From Methylocystis sp. (GTDB lineage: Bacteria; Pseudomonadota; Alphaproteobacteria; Rhizobiales; Beijerinckiaceae): a stretch of 42,161 nucleotides of DNA. A program made the position numbers and the translations under genes. Of this stretch, positions 24,681 through 34,160 are shown piece by piece (the first letter of the stretch is position 1; every line of letters starts with the position of its first letter). The notes under the pieces were generated by a model. It was not told the origin of the DNA. It was given only the letters and a program-made list of their open reading frames with translations, and made no database searches. Location of the stretch: assembly GCA_024506175.1 (NCBI GenBank), contig JAMBEQ010000252.1, forward strand, positions 1-42,161, read 5' to 3'.

Positions 24681-27416
24681 GTGAAAAAAGCGCACATCAG
24701 CCTCGATGGCATGTGGGAGTTCCAATATCTCGGCGGCGGCGCCTCCGCGCGCGCCGAGAGGAGGAGCATCGTCGTTCCAAGCCCCTGGCAAGCTCAGTTC
24801 CCGGACTTGAGCATGCGCGGCGGCGTCGGCGTTTATCGTCGTGTCGTCGATGTGCCGACCGAATGGCTCCAGCAACGGGTTTTCCTCCACTTCGGCGCCG
24901 TTTTTCATATAGCGCATGTGTTCGTGAATGGCGCCTTGGTCGGCAGCCATGTCGGGGGCTTCCTGCCTTTCTACTTCGACATCACGGAGCGTCTTGCTCC
25001 AGGACCGGCGGAGATCGAAGTTCGAGTCGAAAGCCCAACCGACGATCCGTCGGAATTTCCGCATGCGCCTTTCGCCGAGATGCCCTTCGGCAAGCAGAGC
25101 TGGTATGGGCCGCTCTCCGGGATCTGGCAGTCGGTCTATCTCGAGCGCAGCATACCGGACCGAACGACCTGTCTGCGCGTGCGATCGGATCTCGACTCCG
25201 GCGACGTTTCCGCCCTCCTCCAGTTCGAACGCGCACTTTGCGCGCGGACCGAAGCCGTGCTCGATGTGCTGGGGCCGCAAGGAGAGCCCGTGGCTGAGAC
25301 GAAGCATGAGCTCGCCGGCGGCGCGGAGCACGCCACCCTGCGCGTGCAAGTGACGAATCCACAAGCCTGGTCGCCGGATGCGCCCAATCTCTACCGCCTG
25401 CGCATCCGGTTGATCCGCGACGGCGCGACAATCCACGAGAAGGAGACAACCTTCGGCTTTCGCAAGATCGAGACACGGGCGGGAAAGCTCTACCTCAACG
25501 GCAAGCCCTTCTATCTGCGCGCGGCGCTTGATCAGGATTACTATCCGGACACGATCTGCACGCCGCCGTCGCTCGAATTCATCGAGGATCGCTTCCGCAA
25601 GGCCAAGGCGCTTGGCCTCAATGCGCTTCGCTGCCACATCAAGGCGCCCGACCCGCGCTATTACGAAGCAGCCGACCGGCTCGGCCTTCTGGTCTGGGCC
25701 GAATTGCCGAACGGCGGCTATTCGAACGAGCGTTCGCGCGAGCGCAAGGAAACGACGCTCAAGGGCATCATCGACCGCGACGGCCATCATCCTTCCATCT
25801 TCTGCTGGACGCTGATCAACGAGAATTGGGGCGTCGATCTTGTGCACGACGCCAAGCATCGCGCCTGGCTCCGGCGGCTCTACCTGTGGCTGAAAGCCTA
25901 CGATCCCACGCGTATCGTCGTCGACAATTCGCCGCTTGCGCCGAGCTTCCATGTGCAGAGCGACCTGGCGGATTACCATTTCTACGCGGCCATTCCCGAC
26001 AGCCGCCACGACTGGGACCGTTTCGTCGACGCGCTCGCTGACCGCGGCGATTGGCTATTCAGCCCGGAAGGGGACGCCGTGACGACGGGCGAGGAGCCGC
26101 TTCTCTGCTCCGAATTCGGCAATTGGGGCCTCCCCGATCCAGAGAAGCTCAACGACGCGGATGGGCGCGAGCCCTGGTGGTTCGAGACCGGCCACGACTG
26201 GGGCGAAGGGGTCATGTATCCACATGGCGTGCTGAACCGCTTTCACGATTGGAGCCTCGACCGCGTCTTCGGCAGCTTCGAAGGCTTCATCGAAGCGGCG
26301 CAGTGGCAGCAGTTCCGCGCGCTGAAATACGAAATCGAAGCCATGCGGCGGCGTAGCGAGATCGCGGGCTACGTCGTGACCGAGCTGACCGACTGCCATT
26401 GGGAGTCGAACGGGCTTCTCGACATGCGCTCGAACACGCGCGTGTTCCACGACGTCTTTCACACCATCAACGCCGATACGGTGATCGTCCCGCGCATCGA
26501 GCGAGCGTCCTATTGGTCGGGTGAAAACATAGAGGTTTCACTCCGCATCGCCCATGGCGGTCCCGACGCGCTGGATGGGGCGACGCTGGAGATATTGTCC
26601 GACTGGCCCCACACAATGCCGGCGCCGCGCATCGAGGCGGGAGGCGTGGCGGACCTGGGCTTGATCTCGATTCAATTGCCCGAAATCGAAAAACCGTCGA
26701 TGCGCCGGGTCTCATTCCATCTGCGCGCGGCGGATGGGGGCATCGTTGCGCGCAACGACATAGAATTCGCTCTGCATCCCCTGCGGCCCGAGCCCTCGGC
26801 GGGGTTGTCTCTATGGTCGCCCGATCCCGATGTGCGCGTGCGCCTGCATTCCTTCGGCTATCGCCTGGCGTCGGGGATGAAGGACGCAGACGTCGTCGTC
26901 GCGCTGAGCAACACGAGCGAGCTCGCGGACCATGTGCGTGGCGGCGGGCGAGCGCTTCTCTTGCCTGAGGACGAAGGGACCCTGACGCCTTTCTTCCCAC
27001 ATTGGCAGAATGTTAAGGTCCTGGCGCGCGACGGCACCCTGTGGCGCGGCGATTGGGCTTCGTCCTTCGCCTGGTTGCGGCGACGTCGGCTTTTCCGCGC
27101 CTTGCCGGGCGGGCCCATGATCGATCAGACATTCGATCGCGTCATACCCACGCATGTCATCTCGGGCTGCAATCTTCTGGATTTCCATGCGCGCGTGCAT
27201 GCGGCGCTCGCTGTGGGGTGGATTCACAAGCCGGTTGGCCTCGCGGTCGAGCGCAATTATGGAGAAGGTCATATTGTGATTTCGACGTTCAGGCTGCTGC
27301 GCGATGCGCCGGGCGCCGATCCGACGGCCGCCGTTCTGCTTGACGCGCTCGTAAATACCGCCGCCAACAAGTCGGAACCTGCGGCGCCTGAAACCATGAA
27401 GCTCGAATCCGCCTGA
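24681..27416 (+). CDS. Glycoside hydrolase family 2 enzyme (beta-galactosidase/glucuronidase-like), cytosolic
   Basis: The 911-residue protein has the GH2 order. A sugar-binding jelly roll comes first (AHVFVNGALVGSHVGGFLPF), then an Ig-like domain (SPDAPNLYRLRIRLI, ETTFGFRKIE), then a TIM barrel (LYLNGKPFYLRAALDQDYYP, YYEAADRLGLLVWAELPNGG). The acid/base is Glu381 in LINENWG and the likely nucleophile is Glu478 in LLCSEFGNWG. The last 200 or so residues resemble the extra C-terminal, amidotransferase-like region of large GH2 proteins. There is no signal peptide. The start is GTG at 24681, with GGAGAAG 6 nt upstream, rather than an in-frame TTG at 24645. Divergence from galKT suggests beta-galactoside hydrolysis; glucuronidase or other GH2 activity is possible. 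Confidence 0.88.
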   Translation: MKKAHISLDGMWEFQYLGGGASARAERRSIVVPSPWQAQFPDLSMRGGVGVYRRVVDVPTEWLQQRVFLHFGAVFHIAHVFVNGALVGSHVGGFLPFYFDITERLAPGPAEIEVRVESPTDDPSEFPHAPFAEMPFGKQSWYGPLSGIWQSVYLERSIPDRTTCLRVRSDLDSGDVSALLQFERALCARTEAVLDVLGPQGEPVAETKHELAGGAEHATLRVQVTNPQAWSPDAPNLYRLRIRLIRDGATIHEKETTFGFRKIETRAGKLYLNGKPFYLRAALDQDYYPDTICTPPSLEFIEDRFRKAKALGLNALRCHIKAPDPRYYEAADRLGLLVWAELPNGGYSNERSRERKETTLKGIIDRDGHHPSIFCWTLINENWGVDLVHDAKHRAWLRRLYLWLKAYDPTRIVVDNSPLAPSFHVQSDLADYHFYAAIPDSRHDWDRFVDALADRGDWLFSPEGDAVTTGEEPLLCSEFGNWGLPDPEKLNDADGREPWWFETGHDWGEGVMYPHGVLNRFHDWSLDRVFGSFEGFIEAAQWQQFRALKYEIEAMRRRSEIAGYVVTELTDCHWESNGLLDMRSNTRVFHDVFHTINADTVIVPRIERASYWSGENIEVSLRIAHGGPDALDGATLEILSDWPHTMPAPRIEAGGVADLGLISIQLPEIEKPSMRRVSFHLRAADGGIVARNDIEFALHPLRPEPSAGLSLWSPDPDVRVRLHSFGYRLASGMKDADVVVALSNTSELADHVRGGGRALLLPEDEGTLTPFFPHWQNVKVLARDGTLWRGDWASSFAWLRRRRLFRALPGGPMIDQTFDRVIPTHVISGCNLLDFHARVHAALAVGWIHKPVGLAVERNYGEGHIVISTFRLLRDAPGADPTAAVLLDALVNTAANKSEPAAPETMKLESA

Positions 27417-27427
27417 GCGTCGCCGCG

Positions 27428-29011
27428 TCAAGCGGCTGCGGCGCCGCGAGGGGCGGCGCTTTGCACCTCGGGGTCCACAAAGGGCGCGAGGCTCTCGAAA
27501 TTGGCGCGGAACAAATCGATAAGCTGACGGGCCGCCGTTTCGTAACCTCGGCGCGACGGCCATGTCGCCGGTGGGTCGAGCAGAGCGGCGTCAATTCCAG
27601 GCGCGTAGAGGGGCGTCTCCAACCCGAAATAGGGATCGCCACGATAGGGGACCTTTTCGAGCGAACCCTCGAGGGCCGCCCGCAGCAAAGCGCGCGTCGT
27701 GGCGATCGGCATGCGTTTGCCTTCGCCGAATGGGCCGCCGGTCCATCCTGTGTTGACGAGCCAGCAGTTGGCGCCGTGCTGTAAGATGCGCTCGCGGAGC
27801 AGATCGCCATATTCGGATGGATGGCGCGGCATGAAGGGCGCGCCAAAGCAGGTCGAGAAGACCGCTTGCGGCTCTCTCACGCCATTTTCCGTCCCGGCGA
27901 CGCGCGCCGTGTAGCCCGAGAGGAAGTGATAAACCGCTTGCGCCGGATCGAGTCTCGCAATCGGGGGAAGCACGCCGAAAGCGTCGCATGTGAGCATGAC
28001 GACGTTCTTGGGGTGGCCGGCGCGGCCGGCGTTCGATGCGTTTGCGATGAAGTCGAGGGGATAGGCGATCCGGGTATTTTCGGTCTTGGCGTCGTCGTCG
28101 AAATTGACGCGCCGCGTGGCCGGATCGATCGCGACATTCTCCAATACGACCCCGAAGCGCTCGGAGGCCGCATGAATCTCCGGCTCGAATTCGCGGCAGA
28201 GCCGGATCGCCTTTGCATAGCAGCCGCCCTCGAAGTTGAAGACGCCGCTTTCTCCCCACCCGTGCTCGTCGTCGCCGACGAGCATCCGTTGAGGGTCGGC
28301 CGAGAGCGTGGTTTTTCCCGTGCCCGAGAGGCCGAAGAACACAGCCGCGCCGCTTTCGTGGTCGTTCGCCGCGCAATGCATCGGAAGCACCCCGCGCGCC
28401 GGCATGAGGAAGTTCAGGAAGGTGAAAACGGCCTTCTTGATCTCGCCCGCGTATTTTGTGCCGCCGATGAGCGCGACGCGGCGCGTGAAATCGAGCGCAA
28501 TGACGGTTTGGGACCGGCATCCATGCCGGGAGGGGTCCGCCCTGAAGGAGGGAAGAACGAGGATCGTCAAATCCGGGGCTGAAGGCGTCTGATTCGAATC
28601 AGGCCGGATCAAGAGATTCTGGATAAACAGCGAGTGCCAAGCAAACTCGCTGTGAACGCGAATGCGCATCCGGTGCTCTGGGTCCGCGCAGCATTGTAAA
28701 TTTTGCGTGAAGACGTCACGGCTGCGCGCATGCGCCGACATATCGGCGTAAAGCTTGTCGAATTGGGCTGGCCCCATGGGCTGATTGGCGCCCCACCAGA
28801 CGGATTGATCGGTTAAAGCGTCGCGGACGATGAATTTGTCGGCGGGGGAGCGGCCGGTATGGGGTGCCGTCTCGACGACGAGAGCCCCCGTCCTGGCGAT
28901 CAAGGCTTCCTTGCGTTTCAGCGCCTCCTCGTAAAGCTGCGGCGCTCCCAGATCGTTCAATTCCTCAGCTCTTAACGGTTGCTCCCCCACCGCCCTCGTC
29001 TGCGCCGTCAT
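27428..29011 (-). CDS. pckA: Phosphoenolpyruvate carboxykinase (ATP)
   Basis: Converts oxaloacetate plus ATP to PEP, CO2 and ADP; a gluconeogenic and anaplerotic node enzyme. The 527 residues carry [10 protein letters not shown] (51-60), [11 protein letters not shown] (183-193), the kinase-1a P-loop [11 protein letters not shown] (227-237) and the metal loop GDDEHGW (246-252), followed by EGGCYAK and the C-terminal [16 protein letters not shown] site precedes the ATG. It converges with the GH2 gene, leaving 11 bp between stops, and is monocistronic as far as visible. Confidence 0.97.
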   Translation of the reverse strand: MTAQTRAVGEQPLRAEELNDLGAPQLYEEALKRKEALIARTGALVVETAPHTGRSPADKFIVRDALTDQSVWWGANQPMGPAQFDKLYADMSAHARSRDVFTQNLQCCADPEHRMRIRVHSEFAWHSLFIQNLLIRPDSNQTPSAPDLTILVLPSFRADPSRHGCRSQTVIALDFTRRVALIGGTKYAGEIKKAVFTFLNFLMPARGVLPMHCAANDHESGAAVFFGLSGTGKTTLSADPQRMLVGDDEHGWGESGVFNFEGGCYAKAIRLCREFEPEIHAASERFGVVLENVAIDPATRRVNFDDDAKTENTRIAYPLDFIANASNAGRAGHPKNVVMLTCDAFGVLPPIARLDPAQAVYHFLSGYTARVAGTENGVREPQAVFSTCFGAPFMPRHPSEYGDLLRERILQHGANCWLVNTGWTGGPFGEGKRMPIATTRALLRAALEGSLEKVPYRGDPYFGLETPLYAPGIDAALLDPPATWPSRRGYETAARQLIDLFRANFESLAPFVDPEVQSAAPRGAAAA

Positions 29012-29157
29012 TTTTTTACCTGTCCTTTTCGCGCTAGCCTTCGACGAAACACCTGCGCGCGCGCCTATGTTCCGGCTTGGGCGCGGCGCGCGGGAAGGGT
29101 TTTGGGGCGGCGGCGTGCGTCAGGCCTCCGGCAGTCGCCAAGGTAAGGATTTTGAGG

Positions 29158-29187
29158 TTGACATGGGGGGCGCGACCAACGCATATG
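29158..29187 (+). promoter_or_regulatory. Possible promoter for the tyrosine tRNA gene
   Basis: A perfect TTGACA (29158-29163) is followed after 18 nt by CATATG (29182-29187), an acceptable alphaproteobacterial -10, about 57 bp before the tRNA. A small hairpin (29221-29237, 6-bp stem) lies in the leader. Confidence 0.4.
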
Positions 29188-29243
29188 CCGCTACCGATTG
29201 GCGGCCCACGGTCGCCGGCGCTCGTGGAAAACACGAGCCAGAT

Positions 29244-29328
29244 GGGGGAATGTCCCGAGCGGCAAAGGGGGCGGACTGTAAATCCGCTGGCTAAGCCTTC
29301 GTAGGTTCGAGTCCTACTTCCCCCACCA
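29244..29328 (+). tRNA. tRNA-Tyr (anticodon GUA)
   Basis: The 85-nt cloverleaf has a 7-bp acceptor stem (GGGGGAA with TTCCCCC), a D arm, an anticodon stem GCGGA/TCCGC around CTGTAAA (anticodon GTA), a long class II variable arm, the T-arm GTAGGTTCGAGTCCTAC, discriminator A and an encoded CCA. The long variable arm with GTA identifies tyrosine. Confidence 0.97.
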
Positions 29329-29485
29329 TCGACTCTGCCGAAATTTCTGGCTCTCGGGCGGGCGTCATGGCGGCTAAGGGCTAAGCAGCGGAGCTGCCGC
29401 TTCGAGGGCGGGACTTCGATCGATCAGCGGCGGCGCGCAACCCGGCGCTGGCGCGCAAGAGACTTAACTACGCAGCACAAAGGGG

Positions 29486-29512
29486 AAGAGCCGCCAATCG
29501 ATGGCGGCTCTT
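29486..29512 (-). terminator. Intrinsic terminator of the cold-shock gene
   Basis: A perfect 11-bp inverted repeat (29486-29496 with 29502-29512, 5-nt loop), GC-rich in its core, starts 24 nt after the cold-shock stop on the minus strand. The exit side reads CTTCCCCTTTG, modestly T-rich. Confidence 0.75.
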
Positions 29513-29536
29513 GATCTCGTTCGGAATTGTCGCCAG

Positions 29537-29746
29537 TCAGGCGGGCTTTAGCTGATCGGCAGACGACTTGCCGGTGCGGCGGTCCTGCATAATCTCGTAG
29601 CTGACCTTCTGGCCCTCGCGCAAATCACGCAAGCCCGCCCTCTCGACTGCGCTGATGTGAACGAAAACATCCGCGCCGCCTTCGTCAGGCTGAATAAAGC
29701 CAAAGCCCTTTTGGGCGTTAAACCACTTAACCGTTCCAGTCGCCAT
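29537..29746 (-). CDS. csp: Cold-shock domain protein (CspA family)
   Basis: A 69-residue single cold-shock domain that binds single-stranded RNA and DNA and acts as an RNA chaperone. It has [18 protein letters not shown] (RNP1 region) and [10 protein letters not shown] (RNP2). GGAGAG precedes the ATG at 29746; the frame opens slightly earlier at a TTG that overlaps this ribosome site, so the ATG is preferred. A 191-bp stretch before the start could hold a long leader, as in many csp genes. Confidence 0.95.
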   Translation of the reverse strand: MATGTVKWFNAQKGFGFIQPDEGGADVFVHISAVERAGLRDLREGQKVSYEIMQDRRTGKSSADQLKPA

Positions 29747-29937
29747 TTTTCTCTCCAAGCGCGGAGAAGGCCCGCGTGCGCGGGGCCGGGTCGATCGATG
29801 TCTGGGGGGAGATCGTCAGCAGTTCCCGGAGGAACAAGGGCCGAGTCGTCGGGCCGAATATCGATGCAGCTAAGGATAGCGGTTTTCTCGCCAATTACAA
29901 TCGTGGCTGTGGATACGGCCGTATGCGTCACCGGAGA

Positions 29938-30129
29938 TCAGTTTTCGGTCTTGGCGCTTTCGGTTGCTCTCCTCGCCAGCGCCTCGTCTATCAACGTCCT
30001 GATCTCAGGGCGGACTTTCTTGCTGCCTCTTTCAAAGAGACCGGGGATCTGGCCGGCCCGAATCTGGGCGGCTCTGGCGCGGCGCTTTTCCTCTGCCACG
30101 CGGGTGGCTGGGTTTTTGATGATGGCCAT
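29938..30129 (-). CDS. Small basic protein of unknown function
   Basis: A 63-residue, Arg/Lys/Ala-rich protein (start MAIIKNPATRVAEEKRRARA; later GQIPGLFERGSKKVRPEI) with no recognised domain. It looks like a short helical, nucleic-acid-compatible protein, but that is composition only. The ATG at 30129 gives a cleaner N-terminus than an upstream in-frame start at 30231, whose extra 34 residues look like untranslated leader. Its ribosome site is weak. It is divergent from polA. Confidence 0.45.
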   Translation of the reverse strand: MAIIKNPATRVAEEKRRARAAQIRAGQIPGLFERGSKKVRPEIRTLIDEALARRATESAKTEN

Positions 30130-30295
30130 CAACGGGATATAGGGCGTCCTGTGGAAAAAACGCCCCGCGGCTGTATCCGTGTCGGATCGAGCCCCGCCGG
30201 GGCGATCTCCGCGCCCGTCGCCCGACTTCACGCATCTCCGGCGCCGACAGTTGATCTGGCGCGACAGCGAGGAGCCTTCCCGCTAAAATGCGCTC

Positions 30296-33200
30296 ATGAC
30301 TCTCACGCACAAACCCGTCGGCCCGGGCAGCCATGTATTCCTCGTCGACGGCTCGTCCTTCGTCTTTCGCGCCTATTTCCAGTCGATCCGACAGGATGCG
30401 AAATACAACTACCGCAGCGACCGGCTGCCGACCGGCGCCGTGCGGCTTTTCTGCACCAAGCTCCTGCAATTCATCCGCGAGGGCGCCGCGGGCGTGACGC
30501 CCACCCATCTCGCCATCATTTTCGACAAGAGCGAGAACAGCTTCCGCAAGGAACTCTACCCGGAATACAAGGCGCACCGGACTGAGCCGCCGGAAGACCT
30601 CGTCCCGCAGTTCCCGCTCATGCGCGCCGCCGTGCGGGCCTTCGGCCTCACGCCGATCGAGCAGGACGTCTATGAGGCCGACGACCTCATCGCCACCTAC
30701 GCCGTGCAGGCCCGCAAGAAAGGCGCGGACGTTCTCGTCGTCTCCGCTGACAAGGATCTCATGCAGCTCGTCGGCCCCGGCGTGACAATGTACGATCCGG
30801 CCTCCGGAACGGCCGGCGCCAAGGGCGCCCGCGAGGAGCGGTTGATTACGGAGGCCGAGGTTGTCGGATATTTCGGCGTCACGCCCGACAAGGTCGTCGA
30901 CGTGCAGGCGCTTGCGGGCGATTCGACCGACAATGTGCCGGGCGCGAAGGGCATCGGCGTCAAGACCGCCGCGCAGCTTATCAATGAGTACGGCGATCTC
31001 GAAACCTTGTTGGAGAAAGCCCCCGGCATCAAGCAGCCGAAGCGACGCGAGGCGCTGACGGAACCCGATGCGGTCAAGCTCATCCGACTCTCCAAGAAAC
31101 TCGTGGAGCTGGTGTGCGACGCGCCCGTGGAGGCCAAGCTCGAAGACTTGGGGCTGCATCAGCCGGACGCGAAGAAGCTCGTGTCTTTCCTGCAGGCGAT
31201 GGAATTCACGACCATCACCCGCCGGGTCGGCGAATTATACGGCGTGAATATCCACGAGATCGAGCCCGATCCGGATTTCTTCGGCCCGGCGGGCTGGCGC
31301 GCCCGCAATGGCGAGGTCGTCCACGCGGCGCCGGCGGCCGCGCCAAGCCTCAGGGCGACCCATGCGGCCGCGAAGCCCGCGGTCCAGGGTTTTACGCCCG
31401 CTTCTCTTGTCGCCAAGCGTAAGGCGGAAGCGCTCGCCTCGAAAATCGACCGCTCGACCTATGAGACGGTGATGTCTGTCGAGCGGCTGGAAGAGTGGAT
31501 CGCCGACGCGTTTGATGCCGGAGTTGTGGCGCTCGACACGGAGACGACCTCGCTCGACCCAATGAGTTGCGAGCTTGTCGGCGTCTCCCTGGCGCTCGAG
31601 CCGGGGCGCGCCTGCTATATCCCACTTCAGCATCGCAACGGCGGAAACGGCGATCTCTTCGGCGGCTCGGATCTCCTTCCAGGGCAGATCCCCCTCGGCG
31701 CCGCGATCGAGAAACTCAAGCCGCTTTTCGAGGACGACGCCGTCCTCAAAGTCGCGCAAAACATGAAATATGATCTGCTCGTGCTCTCGCGCTACGGCAT
31801 AGAGGTCGCGCCCATCGAGGACACGATGCTGATCTCCTATGCGCTCGATGCGGGCCGCAATAGCCACGGCCTCGATGAGCTCGCCCTGAAGCATCTCGGG
31901 CACGAGAACCTTACTTTCGCGCAGGTCGCTGGATCAGGGAAGAGCTTTATCGGCTTCGCCCGCGTCGCCATCGACAAGGCCACCGAATACGCCGCCGAGG
32001 ACGCCGACGTCTCGCTGCGCTTGTGGCGGGCGCTGAAGCCGCGCCTCGCCGCCGAGGGAAAAACCGTCGTCTACGAGACGCTCGAACGGCCGATGGTGGC
32101 GGCGCTCGCGCGGATGGAGAGGCGCGGCGTCTCCATTGACCGTCACATGCTTTCGCGCCTCTCGGGCGAATTCGCGCAGGACATGGCGCGGCTGGAGGCG
32201 GATATTTTCGATCTTGCCGGTCAGAGCTTCAACCTCGGCTCGCCCAAGCAGCTGGGCGACATTCTCTTCGGCAAGATGGGCTTGCCGGGCGCAAGGAAGA
32301 CCGCGACCGGCGCCTGGTCGACTTCCGCAAGCGTCCTCGAAGACCTCGCAGCTGAAGGCAACGAATTCTGCCGGCGCATCCTGGAGTGGCGTCAGCTCTC
32401 GAAATTGAAAAGCACCTATGCCGATGCGCTGCCCGGCTTCGTGAACGAGGAAACCGGCCGCGTGCATACCTGCTATTCGCTCGCGGCGACCACGACTGGG
32501 CGGCTATCTTCATCGGAGCCAAATCTGCAGAATATCCCGGTGCGAAACGAGGCCGGTCGCAAGATTCGCAAGGCCTTCGTCGCTGCCCCGGGCCGTGTTC
32601 TGATATCGGCGGATTATTCGCAGATTGAGCTGCGGCTCCTCGCCCATATCGCCAGCATTCCGCAGCTCAAGAAAGCTTTCGCCGACGGCATAGACATTCA
32701 CGCCATGACGGCCTCGGAAATGTTCGGCGTGCCGGTGAAGGACATGCCGCCAGAGGTGCGCCGGCGCGCCAAGGCGATCAATTTCGGCATTATCTACGGC
32801 ATTTCGGCCTTCGGGCTCGCGAACCAGCTTTCCATCCCCCGCGAGGAGGCCGGCGCCTATATCAAGCGCTATTTCGAGCGCTTTCCCCGCATCCGCGACT
32901 ATATGGACGCGACGAAGAAAACCGTGCGCGAGAAAATGTGCGTGACGACGATTTTCGGTCGTTCGCTGCATTTCCCGCGCATCGCGTCGGCGAACGCCTC
33001 CGACCGCGCCTTCTACGAGCGAGCAGCGATCAACGCGCCCATACAGGGCGCCGCCGCCGACATCATCCGCCGCGCCATGGTTCGCATGGATGCAGCGCTC
33101 GCGGACGCCGGCCTCTCCGCGCAGATGCTTTTGCAAGTGCATGACGAACTCGTCTTCGAAGCCCCCGAGCACGAAGCCGAGGCGACTATCGCCATCGCGC

Positions 33201-33298
33201 GCCGCGTCATGGAAGAGGCGCCGCACCCCGCCGTGCAGCTCGACGTTCCGCTAAAGGTCGACGCCCGCGCCGCCAGGAATTGGGACGAGGCGCATTAG
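30296..33298 (+). CDS. polA: DNA polymerase I
   Basis: Repair and Okazaki-processing polymerase of 1000 residues with all three domains. The N-terminal 5'-3' exonuclease (FLVDGSSFVFRAYF, DDLIATYAV, GDSTDNVPGAKGIG) is followed by a 3'-5' exonuclease with intact acidic motifs (DTETTS at 414-419, QNMKYDLLV, YAAEDADVSL), so proofreading is expected. The polymerase domain has motif A DYSQIELRLLAHI (from Asp773), motif B RRRAKAINFGIIYG and motif C QVHDELVFE (Asp950). A Pro/Ala-rich linker around 345-385 separates the exonucleases and makes the protein longer than E. coli Pol I. It is followed by a strong hairpin. Confidence 0.98.
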   Translation: MTLTHKPVGPGSHVFLVDGSSFVFRAYFQSIRQDAKYNYRSDRLPTGAVRLFCTKLLQFIREGAAGVTPTHLAIIFDKSENSFRKELYPEYKAHRTEPPEDLVPQFPLMRAAVRAFGLTPIEQDVYEADDLIATYAVQARKKGADVLVVSADKDLMQLVGPGVTMYDPASGTAGAKGAREERLITEAEVVGYFGVTPDKVVDVQALAGDSTDNVPGAKGIGVKTAAQLINEYGDLETLLEKAPGIKQPKRREALTEPDAVKLIRLSKKLVELVCDAPVEAKLEDLGLHQPDAKKLVSFLQAMEFTTITRRVGELYGVNIHEIEPDPDFFGPAGWRARNGEVVHAAPAAAPSLRATHAAAKPAVQGFTPASLVAKRKAEALASKIDRSTYETVMSVERLEEWIADAFDAGVVALDTETTSLDPMSCELVGVSLALEPGRACYIPLQHRNGGNGDLFGGSDLLPGQIPLGAAIEKLKPLFEDDAVLKVAQNMKYDLLVLSRYGIEVAPIEDTMLISYALDAGRNSHGLDELALKHLGHENLTFAQVAGSGKSFIGFARVAIDKATEYAAEDADVSLRLWRALKPRLAAEGKTVVYETLERPMVAALARMERRGVSIDRHMLSRLSGEFAQDMARLEADIFDLAGQSFNLGSPKQLGDILFGKMGLPGARKTATGAWSTSASVLEDLAAEGNEFCRRILEWRQLSKLKSTYADALPGFVNEETGRVHTCYSLAATTTGRLSSSEPNLQNIPVRNEAGRKIRKAFVAAPGRVLISADYSQIELRLLAHIASIPQLKKAFADGIDIHAMTASEMFGVPVKDMPPEVRRRAKAINFGIIYGISAFGLANQLSIPREEAGAYIKRYFERFPRIRDYMDATKKTVREKMCVTTIFGRSLHFPRIASANASDRAFYERAAINAPIQGAAADIIRRAMVRMDAALADAGLSAQMLLQVHDELVFEAPEHEAEATIAIARRVMEEAPHPAVQLDVPLKVDARAARNWDEAH

Positions 33299-33302
33299 CG
33301 CG

Positions 33303-33334
33303 CTTTCCGCTCGCAGGGTCATGCGAGCGGAAAG
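33303..33334 (+). terminator. Strong stem-loop after polA
   Basis: A perfect 13-bp inverted repeat (33303-33315 with 33322-33334, loop GGGTCA) starts 5 nt after the polA stop. There is no T-run on the plus strand, but the stem is strong and it lies between convergent genes, so it may act in both directions. Confidence 0.65.
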
Positions 33335-33377
33335 AAATCATCACAAAATCAAAAACCTGCATCGCATCCGGGCTTGT

Positions 33378-33545
33378 TCATGCACGCCCGAAGAATCTCA
33401 AGTAGAACGCCGAGAACACCAATACAATTCCGATATTCACGGTAAGGCGCTCCCAGAATCGGTTTTTGAAGAAAGCGAGATCGACACCGACGATCACGGC
33501 CGCCATCGCCACAACGTAAAGCACGACAACAACTTGTCTTCTCAT
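33378..33545 (-). CDS. Small membrane protein, unknown function
   Basis: A 55-residue protein with two hydrophobic segments (VVVVLYVVAMAAVIVGVDLAF near 5-25 and LTVNIGIVLVFSAFYLRFF near 34-52) separated by the basic turn KNRFWER. The pattern resembles short conserved alphaproteobacterial membrane proteins, but I cannot name a family. The ATG at 33545 was chosen because the upstream 15 residues are not hydrophobic or conserved-looking. It is convergent with polA. Confidence 0.7.
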   Translation of the reverse strand: MRRQVVVVLYVVAMAAVIVGVDLAFFKNRFWERLTVNIGIVLVFSAFYLRFFGRA

Positions 33546-33875
33546 TTCATCCACTCGCACGCCTTCCCAGCCTCTCGCCAGTCCGCCCATATGCGGCGCC
33601 GAGCTTCGTCAAGCCGGATCTCGCCGGCGCAGACGGCCCGGCGAAGACAAGCCTCTCCGGCATCCTTTTGTTCCGCTTCGCCTCAAGGCTGAAGTCGGAA
33701 ATTCCCAGGATCGGAGGGCCCCCCGCCCAGGCATAGCGGGACGGCGCGCCCCTTTCCGCGCTGCAAAAGGCCTTATGCGCCATGGTATTGGCGCAAAGGT
33801 CGGTTCCTCATGGGAAAGCTGAAGGCGGCGCTTCGCCGGACGCAGATCCCGAAAGAAATCATCGAAGGTTCTTCC
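33546..33875. other. 330-bp gap, no supported gene
   Basis: The minus strand is open over 33547-33783 (78 codons), but the product has no recognisable domain and overlaps the start of the small membrane protein gene. A short inverted repeat (33776-33781 with 33790-33795) lies near the lipoprotein gene. A promoter for the lipoprotein is expected here, but I could not define one. Confidence 0.4.
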
Positions 33876-34160
33876 ATGCAAAGCATCACTATCGGACGTC
33901 CTGCGAAGAGAGCCCTTTTCGCGGGCGCTCTCCTGGCGGCGGCCCTCCCGCTTTATGGCTGCTATACGCCGGGCGAACGCGCTGTGGGCGGCGGCATCAT
34001 CGGCGGCCTCGGCGGCGCCGGCATCGGCGCGCTGGCGTCGGGCGGCATGGCTGGCCCGACGCTTGCCGCAGGGGCCATCGGCGCCGCTGGCGGCGCGCTT
34101 ATCGGCGCGGCGACCGCGCCGCAGCCGCGCTATTACCGGCGCCCGCGCTACTACTACTGA
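33876..34160 (+). CDS. Small glycine-zipper lipoprotein
   Basis: A 94-residue exported protein. An N-terminal signal (RPAKRALFAGALLAAALPLYGC) ends in a lipobox-like LYGC, so Cys29 is probably lipidated. The mature part is a run of Gly/Ala repeats (GGGIIGGLGGAGIGALASGG, then GAIGAAGGALIGAA), typical of glycine-zipper membrane-inserting segments, and ends in a Tyr/Arg-rich tail. GAAGG lies 7 nt before the ATG. The frame is open further upstream to 33810, but only this start places the signal at the N-terminus. Probably an envelope protein; role unknown. Confidence 0.82.
   Translation: MQSITIGRPAKRALFAGALLAAALPLYGCYTPGERAVGGGIIGGLGGAGIGALASGGMAGPTLAAGAIGAAGGALIGAATAPQPRYYRRPRYYY

Noticed and set aside
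24513-26009. A 498-codon minus-strand frame opposite the GH2 gene
   Set aside because: It overlaps the conserved GH2 domains entirely and shows no motif; it is a mirror effect of high GC.
30032-31159. A 375-codon minus-strand frame opposite the start of polA
   Set aside because: The polA exonuclease motifs lie on the plus strand; the antisense product has no recognisable domain.
33547-33783. A 78-codon minus-strand frame near the small membrane protein
   Set aside because: No domain, no ribosome site worth noting, and composition like non-coding high-GC DNA.
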